A DNA stretch of 64,000 bases from Hyalella azteca. Taxonomy: Eukaryota; Arthropoda; Malacostraca; Amphipoda; Hyalellidae. The position numbers and the translations under genes were made by a program. The notes beneath the pieces were generated by a model. The model had not been told where the DNA came from and ran no database searches. It worked only from the letters and a program-made list of their open reading frames with translations. The stretch is taken from NCBI RefSeq assembly GCF_000764305.2, contig NW_025934950.1, forward strand, positions 102,321-166,320, written 5' to 3'. This document shows positions 51,194-62,600 of this stretch, piece by piece; the stretch's first letter is position 1, and the number at the start of each line of letters is the position of its first letter.

Positions 51194-51700
51194 AAATAAT
51201 ATACGTTTAAAAATTACTTTTTAAAGACAACACTTCTAAAGAATCCAGTGTCTCCAATCTTACAGATGTACAATGAATTTCTCATTTAATTTTCGAATAT
51301 TAAAAAAATTAATTTTTCAATTTTTTCAATATACAAATTTTTTTAATATATAATTTTTTTAAATTATTTATTCTGTTAATTGATTCATGCATTGCCTCCA
51401 ACTTCACACAAGTGTGCATAATTTCAGATCAATTAGACAGGTAAAAGTGTGTCAAATATCAGTTATCAGATTAGTAGCTGACAAAATTATTTTTTCATTT
51501 TTTTAATATTGAAATTTTTTTTTTAAATCATTTATTTTGTCATTTGATTCATGCATTGTCTCCAACTTTACACGCGTGTGCGAAATTTCAGATCGATATG
51601 ATAAGTAGAAGTTTATTAAATTTTTATTACAAGATTTGTAGCAGACAAACAAACAAACAGACAACAAGAAGTGAAGTTAAAGAGAAGTGTTGTAAAAATG
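51194..51700. repeat. Dispersed repeat family 1, copy with two internal units
   Basis: Same 5' part as the copy at 20544 (AAATAATATACGTTT, GAATCCAGTGTCTCCAATCT). Internal units start at 51382 and 51546, 164 apart. It ends with GCAGACAAACAAACAAACAG and then AAGTGAAGTTAAAGAGAAGT. One internal unit fewer accounts for most of the length difference from the first copy. Confidence 0.85.
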
Positions 51701-52189
51701 AATGCGATTTAATTAAAAAATTGTGTATCTAAATCCTTATGACTTTTAGAACTACAAAGTAAAATCATTAAGCAATGAATCAAAATTAAATTTTAATTCA
51801 AATTATCAATATTTATTTAAACTGCATTATCGAATACTGGCATTTTGTTTAAAAAAAGTGGAATAAATTATTTTCTGAGCATAAACTGAATAATTATTTT
51901 TGACTTAATGTAAAGTTTTTACGATTAAAAATATGAAATTATTTACCGCGATACTCACACATCTCTCAAATAATAAAAAATTTACATTCTACTCCAACTC
52001 ATTGTCTTCATTTGGGCTTCGTAACTTTAAATCGCTAAATTTTAAAATCAGTAGTAAGACTTCAGGAAATTTATTTTCAGCCTAAGCTTTCTTCCTTTAA
52101 CATTTATATTTATTTAGACGGTACTTAATCTGATTTTTTATGTATATACATATACATCATATATTGCGCTTGGTTGGTCTGACACAACA
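51701..52189. other. Intergenic, nothing recognised
   Basis: AT-rich sequence following the second long copy of dispersed repeat family 1. No ORF or structure seen. Confidence 0.6.
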
Positions 52190-52760
52190 GCTTCCTAGAA
52201 AATATCTTCCCTCATCTGGCTCCCTTTCAATCTTCCTATTTTTGGTTAATGTCTCGACCTTTTTATCTACTATAATCCTCCGTTATTATTCTAGTTATTA
52301 TTAATTTTCTTCGTCATGTATCGTTTGGTCCTCTGTACGTCCCCTTCATTCCTCTTCCCTTCTGATGGTTCATACTTATCCTCGTAATACCCAAACACCT
52401 TTCGCAATTTCTCACAAAAGACTGAAAATCTTTTATGTATATAAATTTTTATTTTTGATTTCATCTTTTTATTCCTTATCTGCGTTTTGTCTTCCCTAAC
52501 ATCTGCTCACATGTAAGTCTTTATGTTCATCTCGTTCTTCATCTCTGTTTCAACCTCACAAACTATTCCTCATCCTCGAACTCTATATATAGCTCGGCCT
52601 CCAAAAACTTCCAAAAATCTTCCCCTCACAGCCCATTTAGGTTTCGATTTCCCCACATTCTCCTCATTAGTTCAACTCGAGCCACATTCCCCATTCACGT
52701 TGGGTCTCCCCCAATTTCCCACCCACGGACCCCTTGTTCTCCCCCAAAGCTGCTTATCTG
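52190..52760 (+). other. Pyrimidine-rich stretch
   Basis: The plus strand is strongly C/T-biased for more than 500 bases (for example TCCCTCATCTGGCTCCCTTT and TCTTCCCCTCACAGCCCATT). A 143-codon plus-strand ORF (52523-52954) runs through it, rich in Ser, Pro, Leu and Phe as expected from the base bias. I do not call it a gene. Confidence 0.6.
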
Positions 52761-53231
52761 CGGCGGTCGCTCGTATATCGCCGCCGCCCCTACACTCTTT
52801 TAATGAAACGTTCAGGAGTTGCGGCGCAGGTCGTGATCCGCTTCTTGATTCCCAAAACTTATTTCGAGGGCTGCCGCCTCGTGTCGCCGCAGAGGGAAGC
52901 ACAAGCTTCAAATTACTCGCTGGATTTAGGATAACGCTCGAAGAATGCTTTTAACGCCGAGTTTCTGATTCACTTGAGTCCCTCCTTGCAAAAGATTATT
53001 CACGACAATGAAATTAGAGTACCGGGAGCAGCAGTCTAACAAGTATCTAATGTCTCAAGCCCGTGATATATGATAACGTTTTTCTTATTAGAATAGAAGT
53101 GTCGGCGTTGAAGAAATAGGCCCATGGCCTGTTGCCGATTCTTGAACTTTTCGTGACTTGATTCACAAGGGATCTGGCCTTGGGAACCCGATCTTTCCAT
53201 AACTGACGATTGATTGAGATAGCTGCTGGAC

Positions 53232-53570
53232 TTATTGCCTGTTCCGTAATTTGCTAGGCATTTTAAGACTGAACATATGCTCCTGCATAGCTTCGTCTAG
53301 TCTGTTTTTGAAGGCGTTCATACTCGGAGCTTCAACGATGCTATCAGGGAGGCTGTTCCACATGTCGGTGACTCGAAGCGAGAAGAAATGTTGTCGCATG
53401 GATGTGTTCCAACGCTGTTTTTTTAGTTTATAGCCGTGGCCCCTGGTGTTGGTTCTTGTTTCAAATTCTAGTAATCCTTCTGGGACCTTGTATAAGCCAT
53501 GAGTATATTTGTATACTTCAATGAGGTCCCCACGCAGACGTCGATAATGGAGGCTTGGAAGCTTATTCAT
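53232..53570 (-). pseudogene. 5'-truncated non-LTR retrotransposon, end of reverse transcriptase ORF
   Basis: The 112-residue ORF matches the C-terminal segment seen after the polymerase domain in many CR1/L2/jockey-like LINE ORF2 proteins. Visible hallmarks are YRRLRGDLIEVYK, then RGHGYKLKKQRWNTSMRQHF and FSLRVTDMWNSLPDSIVEAP followed by SMNAFKNRLDEAM. The polymerase core, including its FADD-type box, and the endonuclease are absent. In this frame a stop lies just upstream of the start, so the insertion looks 5'-truncated as is usual for dead LINE copies. The stop at 53232 would be the end of the element's ORF, with its 3' UTR at lower coordinates. The exact clade cannot be fixed from this short piece. 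Confidence 0.75.
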
Positions 53571-54936
53571 TTAGTTATTGAGCTTTTAAAACTACCCAAA
53601 ATAGCCTTTACATACATAACACAAAAATTGTGTGCGTGCATTTCATAGTTCCTCTATAAACATCGATGCCAAGGTATGAATAGTCAATGAGACATCATTT
53701 TTATTTGTTGCTATGGTCCTGCATGTGTAAATCTAAGTAGATATACGAAATTTAGAGTCTTTGCTTTCGATCTGCGCATAATTATGAGGTCGGATGACAA
53801 ATGCAATTAATTCAATGCAACGCAACGGTACATCTTAGGAACCGCAGTTGAAGGTAAGAAACTGTATAGGCCAAGAAAAATCAAAAGTATTGTAATGAAT
53901 AAGACCCTTCTTCTGCACAATAGCAGATGGGCTATTAAAATTGCTCGACTATCAAAACTCACGTCTGATCCATGTTCAGGATCTGAACAAATCTGCCAAA
54001 TTTTAGTTGCACCAGTTAAAGCTGAGATATGGAAGTCATCACGGCAGAGGAACGTTTCATGCCTGCAATATTGTTATAGTGATTTAGACTGTTTAATGCC
54101 GTCCTTGGAAGCTGAGAGTGAAACAAATGTGTATATAACCTTCAGAGCCGTTCACTCTGTAAATCAGGCTTGAAAAAGTTTTACCTCAGTATCGCTAAAG
54201 CATAGAGCGCTTAGAACTCAAAGTCTTAGAAGTGAAACTTTCAGGCCATCGCGAGAGGCTCAAATGAGCCTAAAGGTTCACACGAATTCAAGTTTACCCT
54301 TCGAAAAAATTCATCTACAATTCATACTGCTCGCTCAGCTGCTCCAGCATCTGTGTTGGGAGAATTTCAATTGTTTAAGTGCTGATTGGAGTAGAGAATC
54401 GCATTACTAATTCGAGTTTTAATTTATGGGAAGAGAATCGGTAACTTTTATTCTTCAAACTTAGCCCAGTTTCCTAAATTGCGCTTCTAAGAGACAGCGT
54501 TTCTGAGTTAGTGTTTCCGTTTAACGGCGCAAGGGATGCTGAGGAATCACTATTTTGTAGAATTACTAACGTCCTCTAGAAAAGAAGGTCTCAAGAAATG
54601 AACTTTAGGGGTAAAAAGTCGCTTCCAAATCGTAGAATCATCGCAAGAAGTCACTGTAGATTGGGTTCAAATTAATTTCAATATTCATGTGTTACTTGAG
54701 ACTCTTATGTGCACCGTTCTCAACGTCTCACAGTGACGCTGTATGCGATCCAACACAAATATCCTTGCCTTCAGACTCGGGCCGGAATCACTCAAAAAGC
54801 TCTGGTATTATATGGTACCGTAGTATGAAACAGCTATTAATTTATGAAGCGTATCTCTTCCAGAACAGCGCAGTGCCTTCATGATTAATAAAAACTATAT
54901 ACTAGTCGGTGTCACGAGCAAAGCTGTGCCTTCAGA
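53571..54936. other. Intergenic, nothing recognised
   Basis: Sequence upstream (in minus-strand sense) of the truncated LINE. No further reverse-transcriptase motifs could be read in any frame, which supports 5' truncation near 53575. A 92-codon plus ORF (53895-54173) has no motif. Confidence 0.5.
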
Positions 54937-55031
54937 GCAGTGTAGAGCTCTAGTCGTGCAGTGCCTAGTGCAGTGTAGAGCTCTAGTCGTGCAGTGCCTA
55001 GTGCAGTGTAGAGCTCTAGTCGTGCAGTGCC
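54937..55031. repeat. 33-bp tandem repeat, about 2.9 copies
   Basis: Near-exact units starting GCAGTGTAGAGCTCTAGTCG lie at 54937, 54970 and 55003. The 33-base period keeps one plus-strand frame in phase, giving an 11-residue repeat QCRALVVQCLV inside a 123-codon ORF (54881-55252) that otherwise shows no recognisable domain. Confidence 0.85.
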
Positions 55032-58000
55032 GTATGCTGCTCACCCTTCACAAAGCAAAGCGAACGCTCACCACGGAACTCGCCTCTAACTTAGAGCCTC
55101 GTAAACCTCGCAAATGGCAAGATTTTGCGCTCAACTTACACGATGGGATTCCCGCCACCCCTTGCATCACGATCTTATGTTCGTCTCCTGAAGAACGCTC
55201 GCCCTTCGCGCACCGCTGGGCAATTAAGGGGTTATTTTCGAAGACTTTGTGACAAATTTTTACCTTGAAATGAATTCATGATTGTTAGGAGGTGCAGCTG
55301 AAATTCGCATGAAACTCCAGCCGTGATTCCGGGAATTTTCTAGGACGTTGCAGTGATATTCTGCGTTGTTCCGCCTCAACTTGGGACCTGCCAAAATGTA
55401 GCTGAACGATCTTAATGATCTGAGTAAAACTTGCGGATAAATCGGCAGCTTGCTGCATGACTATTCATTGACAGTTATTTTATAGTATGATCGAAACAGC
55501 ATCGCTGTATTTGTAATTTAATTCTTGAGGCGGGTGGTGAACAACCAAGTCCTCATAAGACGGATCTGAAGAAAATATTTAATTCAAGAGGAGTTAGTCC
55601 AGCATAACAAAACATTTTCAAAACGATAATTGTTCCCTTGATTAGAAGATAACTATTCACAAAGCCAACATGATTTTAGATCCTAAATTACGACCATGCC
55701 AGGACCAGCAGGACAAATTTCTCTAATCCGAAGCGTCGCGATAGCCGAGCACATTCCATTATTGTCCAAGTTACGAATTTGCAAAATTGTAGAAGCGGGC
55801 CTTGCAATTAAAACATTCTAATAGCAATCGTGAGATACCTGATCGCCTTACAAAACCCTTATAAAACTTGTAATAAAAGTCTCCATAAAACTAAGGAATC
55901 GGCCCGAAAGTTTGGACACTCGCCGGCCGACGCTCCCAGTCGTTCTCGCAGAGTCCAATGGTCCGTGAAAGTCTACGCTGCTCTCGCCCAATTTCATGGC
56001 CCACAGGCAATCGGGGAAGAATGGTTGCGCACGCTCTCACTCACCATCGATTTCAAATTCATTTCGAATGAAGCCATGAGTGGAAAGAATCCATTATTAT
56101 GGCCTGCATTAGCGTACGCAATCGCAAGGGAAGCTCCTCACAAAATGTGATTGAAGCAGAGGGCTTCAAGCGGGCTCAAATGTTACTAAATTCACAAGGG
56201 GTCGTGGAGAAGGAACACAGTAAAAATCCAGCTTAACTTTCATATCAGGAATCTATTAACAGGTAACTTGGACAAGAGGAAGGCCTTTATATCCATGATT
56301 TTCATCGTCAGTAATTATGATGGACCGCACGTGCATGGTTGAACTATAAAAAGTTGACCCGTGAGTATTTCCGCCATTCAGTTCAGCTTTCTTGTTACTT
56401 CACTGAGATCGAGAAACGTAAAAAATCCCATCATTCTCATTACGGATTGGTTGACTGGTTTGATCGCATTTCGGTCAATGGTTAATGCCAATGACGTCAC
56501 TGAGGTCAGTGAATTCACAGGCGAACAACAAACTACATCCACAAAAATGAGCTTCACATGGGTAAACCTTATACTAGTTCAATCTTGCCACACATGCGTC
56601 GGTAAGACCTTTTTATAAAAACTAATTGCATTCTGTTGCGAGTTCACCAAAGGCAAGGTCTCCACAAAGCCTATTACCGAGGTCTAAAAATTAAAGACTT
56701 CAAATAATATCGAATATCAACAGCATCAACCCCTCTTGGTGGTACGGTTAATCAATAATTTTGTTCAGTAACTACAGTTAACTTATCCTAGCTAGTATTC
56801 TCTCAAGAACTGTTAATTTAGGTGTGTTGTGGTATTCTTGTGCTAACCAAGAATTGTTAACTTCGCTCATTGTTGAGCTTGTTGCTCAGTTCAGAAGTTC
56901 GTGAAATTTTTTTTGCTCATTCATGAAAAGATTCTCACCAATCCTCAAAATTGTGAACGACGCACGCATGTCTTATTTCCTTTTGATTGATCTGATAAAC
57001 TCGCTAAAAATTCGTCTACACAGCAGAGAACACAATGAAAGTTGGGCCATTTTCCAAAATCCCGCTCACCCCAGCGGACGAAAATTAACATCAATTAACT
57101 TTCTTCCACCCTTTTTTCTTGATTAAAAAGGGATATTAAAAGTGAGTAATTCGTTAATAAAAATTTATATAAGGCGGAGAAGAAGAGAGATTCAACCCAC
57201 ACGTAATTATTGAAAGCAGAAGCCAAAGTCCTAACGCTTCGATACATCAAGACAAGCGCCACAACTTGCCACTCAATAAACCAACGTTAAAACTAGAGCA
57301 CAAGATCTCATCTCAGCTCCTCTTCTCTATGTACAGGACGCGTGGCCAGCGTCACTGAGCATTTCGTAAGTACGATACCCAGAGTCATGGAACTAAGCCT
57401 AAGTACTGTTATAAAATAGCACTTGCATCATGCACTTCATTTATTCGTCATAAAATACAGTACAAATACTTTACTCAACCCACAGAGATGCGAGTATAAA
57501 AACAAATGACAGAGACACAGTTTTTACTGTTGCGAACACAACTCTTCGAGCTCCATCATGTTCATTAAATTCACTCGTAATTCCATTGAAGATATTCAAC
57601 AGCAATAGCGCTGAAAAAATGCTGCTGATCTAAGAATAGTTCACATCTTCAGAGATGATAAAATCACTTACAATTTTACGAAGCAAGAGGTTAAAATTGT
57701 ATTTAGATTTTTCATCACATACCGATCACATAAGGAAGGAGAAATATCGTAGGTTTGCGTTAATTGCTGGTTATAATTTGATGGATCTACACTTGCAACT
57801 AACAATCTATTGAACTTTTTTACTTGCATCATTCTCCAAAAATATGACAGGACAAACATTATATAAGGTTTTATTCGTACACTTCAATAAATAATCGTTT
57901 TTTCCCTACACGCAAATTGTTATGAGAAAATAATCACACTGAAGGAGAAGTGCTGCAATTCAGATCATTATTATTACAGCTAATATAAATAAGATATGCA

Positions 58001-59425
58001 ATGCAGTAATAAAAAAAAAACAAGATAGAAAAAGTGAACAATGCGCAATTGCGTTGAACCAGATTTGCGTAACTGGATCAAGTCTGCCTGAACTGAAACA
58101 TGAGATTAGTACTGAGAAATTATAGATTGGTATCTATAAGAGATCAGTATCCAAATTTTGATAAATGAGCAATTATCGCGGCGATGATAGAAAATGGCAG
58201 GTTAGCTGACCTTTAGTGGATTAGTATTGAAAAACAACACAAAGCTGTGATGAATAAAAGGACGAACGACGCTTGAAAAATGCAGAGAAATGAGAAAACA
58301 TTACAACGACTGGCTTGCAGTTGCCTTCTGACTCCTACGGCCTTACGATGGAGAGACGGTTAGGACACCACAAAACATTTCGAAAAAACTGCTATAGTTC
58401 GTAATTAGTCAATGGGAAGATAATGCAACACATTTACAAAAGCCAATGTGCCCCAACACATACCAAGAATACAATGCAGAGACGTCACACATAAAATTAC
58501 GCATAACCCTAAAGTTTAATACGTACAACATCGATCTACTTCTGATGAGTAAAAAATGTGAAGAAAGATATATAGCAGGAGTAGATGACGGAAGAATAGG
58601 AGACCTAAACAATAATGGGCCGAGACAGTCTAGGGTCGTTGGATACACAGATGACATCCTTTGGCTACCGTCTAGGAAAGATCAGCTGGCAACTTCAGTT
58701 GGTACCAGCACTAGTAAGTATTCGTTCTAGTGATAGGAGTAATGTTCAAACTTAATGATTGATATATGCTACAATAGAATGAATAACGTAAATGTAAAAA
58801 ATGATACATAAACGGCATCAGGATGAGCATTGTAAGCGAAGTCTAAACTCGTCAAGAAGAAAAGCTTGAGAAACAGTTGGCTCCTCTCACAACCTGCATG
58901 AGGGAAATTTGACTTAAAACAATTACAACTTAATAGAAATTACTATTTTAAGCCATAAATTTTGAAGTAGCAAGAATAAATTTAAACAATATCCCAATAA
59001 GTGTTACACGAAGTATACAACATAATATAAATAAGAAAACCTTATGAAATTAGGAGCGGCCGAGACTTGAATATGGACTAATAAGAGCAGTTTCACAAAT
59101 ATAGACAGAAAATATGTCAAGTACAACGTCAAGTTTTTCATTGCATAAACGCCTATGAAATAACAAGTAGGAAATTACTTAATGTCTCTTCTCAACCAGA
59201 CGTAGCGCTGTTGTATTTAGCAGTTTAGGCAAGGCAGACCTAGCATATGATTGGGATTGAGCAAAGAACTAATTTGTGCTTGTCGCAATCGAGATAGGAG
59301 GACGAGGAAGCATATGAATTAAGAAATTCAATTTGTATTCGATATTCCGCTGGATTTAGTGATGGCGCTTGGCTGGACAGCAACAGCACGTGAAGGCGGC
59401 GAGGAAGCATCGAGAAAGGAACGTT
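55032..59425. other. Intergenic, includes presumed ARMC8 3' UTR
   Basis: The part just below 59426 should hold the ARMC8 3' UTR on the minus strand. No AATAAA is evident within several hundred bases; a minus-strand AATAAA occurs only near 57870. A 106-codon ORF at 55830-56150 and one of 94 codons at 58446-58730 show no family motif. Confidence 0.5.
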
Positions 59426-59606
59426 TCAGGGCCCCTGGTCCGCACTCCGCCAGTTAGGTCCCGGGGTGGACGAGGCTGACGAGCTACCGTTGCTCGCCGA
59501 GCTGCCCACGGAGGCCGTGCTGGTCGTGATCGTGGCCATCGTGGCCATGGTCACCGTGGAGGACGCCGCTCCGATGAATTTGAACATGTCTAGAGCATAT
59601 TTTACC
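59426..59606 (-). CDS. ARMC8: ARMC8 terminal exon with Ser/Thr/Ala-rich tail
   Basis: Acceptor is TTTTACCTCTACAG. The first base completes the split Lys codon, giving DK|VKYALDMFKF, the counterpart of the C-terminal DKAKMALQQYLA of human ARMC8. About 49 residues then follow before the TGA at 59428-59426. They are almost entirely Ser, Thr, Ala, Met and Gly (for example TVTMATMATITTSTASVG and SSASNGSSSASSTPGPNW), ending WRSADQGP. The human protein ends near the VKYAL position, so this tail is extra. It may be disordered. It could instead mark an alternative ending with a further downstream exon, but the clean stop and continuous frame favour a terminal exon. Confidence 0.85.
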
Positions 59607-62600
59607 CTGTAGAGGTAAAATTTGAAACATGAGAAATTGAAAAAAGTAAACATTTGATAACAAGAATCGATCAAGTTGCCTAACAATAATTTAGACGATA
59701 AATAACAAATAGATAATGGCTTGGATACCATTTTAGTTCTTTTCATAGAATTTTTCTTTTCTATTTAAAAAAATTTAAATCCGCAAACGATAACGACAAA
59801 AAACAATTCTGTAGGCATCAAATGCACAGAACAGGAGAAAAATTACGTGGCTCCTCTTGCAACAGTAACAGTACCACTTATCTTGTTTGGGGTATCGTAT
59901 GGCGTTCAATAATGCATTTGCTAGAAAGTAGCACAAAAAGGGAATGACATTAACAAAGCTCAAAATGAGACAGAATTGAAGTTATGCTTGAGAAAACGTG
60001 GGAATCGGTAATATAGCGATAGATACGTTGATAGTGGCCCGGTTGATATGCAAGTTACATCTAACGAACTATTTCAAAAATATTCTTAAGGAATTGGTTG
60101 AGGAGAGAAAAATGTCAAGACACTACAGTAATGAACTCGTCAATCGCACATCATAATTAGCGATGGACGAAGTATATCTATGAAGTAGAAGTAGCATATG
60201 AATCTTCCTTCTGAAAAGAACTGAAGGTCGTATCTACTTGTCAAAAAGCGAGGCGTGGTTGGTAGACAGGAGTCCTTCCAATGCCTTTTCAATGCGCGCC
60301 TCTCGCAGACGAAGCTGGCGGTCCAGGGGGTTGGGATCCGCAGTGTCTGCAAGATTCCCTACACACATCGTCGCTGCCATCTGCAGTGCCGGCGTCTGCA
60401 GCCGCTGTTGATGAAGAATAAATTATGTGAAATTGTCAGCCGGTATGAATAGGGGGAATAAATGTTCAGTAAAGCTAATCTGCTACGAGATCAATTAAGA
60501 ATTATATGCCAGCTATAATTTAGCATTTTCGTCTTCAGTCACTAGAGAAATGTCATATTGATACTGCTCAAAATACGCCAGAATTGCAGAAAAAACACTC
60601 GAGATGATAAAGCATTAGAGCAAACCATGTAATTGAAGAGTTTCTTGAGAATGTCATCGTTGCCGATAAGAACTTCCTTGGATTGCTCGCCGTTAGCGAT
60701 GTTGGCGAGGACGCACAGCGCCTGCTCCTTCACGTCAGGAGTGAGGTCGCCCTCCAGCAGCCAGATCACGATCTGCCACACACCAACCAACATCATAACC
60801 ATACCTGAGCCTTATTAAAATGAAGCCTTCAAACTCAGCATTGAAATTTAACGAGTACCTAGTTAATACGAGTTATGACGCCGATATATTATATACAGGA
60901 GTTTCCAGCCAGAATTATTCATTTAAGACATTTAATTTGTCATTTCCAGAATGCCGAATGCAAGCTTAAAAAAATTTTCAGATGATTCATAGCGAGTAAT
61001 TTTCCTGTGAATTATACGATGGAATAGGGCTCTCTTAAATTCTTCGGTACACTAACACATGGCCGAAAGACTAAAAAAAATATATATAAAAGAGTTTCAG
61101 AGCTATTGTGCATAATGAAATTTCAGGAATCTGCAGTTCGTTAAATGGAAAGAGAATAATGTGCTGAAGAAGTAATAGGAGCAAGAAAAACGCAGCACTT
61201 GCCTTGCTTTCAAATACCGTTTTTATCAACCCAGAACAGGGTTGTTTGGCTGTCATCGCCATGATTTTTAAGTTTAGAAAGTGACGTATATTCAAAAACA
61301 AGCATCAATATAACTTTACCAGCGTTTGCTTAGCACTTGAAGTTCTCGTATGTGATTAAATCACGCGAAACACTTTAGGAAAAAACACAATAACAAAAAA
61401 TAGCCCTGAAGTGGAAGACGCACCTGGAGGACAGCGTTGCTGTTGGTGCGCATGATGGTGTCGATGTCTTGCTTGGGGCTCAGCAGGTTGCGTAAGAGGC
61501 CCAGGGTCTTGCAGATGAGCTCCTTATCGTTTGTGGAAACCAAATTGAACATTGCATCTACCGACAGATGTTGCAGTATCTTTTCCTGAGAACGATGAGT
61601 TAGATATAGTTCAATCTACAATAAATTACATCCATCATATAGTAGAAGATAATATTCGTCATGCAGGCACTCAAATCTAGTAATAAATAAATGAGAAACG
61701 TCTGCAAAATTAGGAATTTCCACTATACGATAGTTCAGTAAATTGAGGCGACAAAATCTGATCAAAATCAGTCACGGTACACAGGAGTCAACATTATGAT
61801 ACCGAAAGCAATAGAACAACTCATACCTTCACAGAAAGGTCAGCTTGAAAGGAGACGTTCATGAGGCCCCATAACGCATTAAACTTGAGGTCGTAGTTAT
61901 CACTTCTAGTGAAGTTAGCCAGTATTCCTATGATACCAGAGTTCATTAAATGCTCCTTACAGAGACTGAACTCCAACGCCAAGTTTGTTATCGCGCACAA
62001 TGCGGATACTTTGAGTTCGTCATCAGCTGTCAGGTCCTGTAGAATGGCCACCAGGAATTTCCATACGGGGTTATCCTGCACAAGTGACAATAATTAACAA
62101 ATATTTTCGTGGAATGGATTAAATTAAATTGCAGGTGAGAATGTATCCAGTCATGTTCATCTCAGCTACAACCTGAGTAAAGCTTCCTAAAAAGTTAGCA
62201 TGAGAAATTAAGCCCAAGAAGATGTCTTCACTAAACATTTGGCCTGCGTAATTATGATGCATCTTACAATGATTTCACGTGAGTTTAATCTCAATACATT
62301 ACAGTGAAGCAGATTACGAATAATGCCCACTTTCATAATGGGTTGGTTTATCAACTGCCCAATTAGAACACTCGGGATATTGAGATATGGAGCAACAAAG
62401 CTCGGTTCATTACGATTCAAGTGATGAAGTAACTTCAAGAATGTTATTAAATTAGACATCACACGAATAAGAAATCTCTTGAAATTTTCGGGAACAATAG
62501 ACATGAAGTGATCACTTCTTCAACGTTCCGTAACAATAAGCATAACGTGATCACTAATGTGGCGCAAAGATTACGTTAGAGGTATATATAACTTATAACG

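Noticed and set aside
58446..58730. ORF containing YTDDI, reminiscent of a reverse-transcriptase YxDD box
   Set aside because: The surrounding residues do not fit a polymerase palm, and no other RT motif is nearby.
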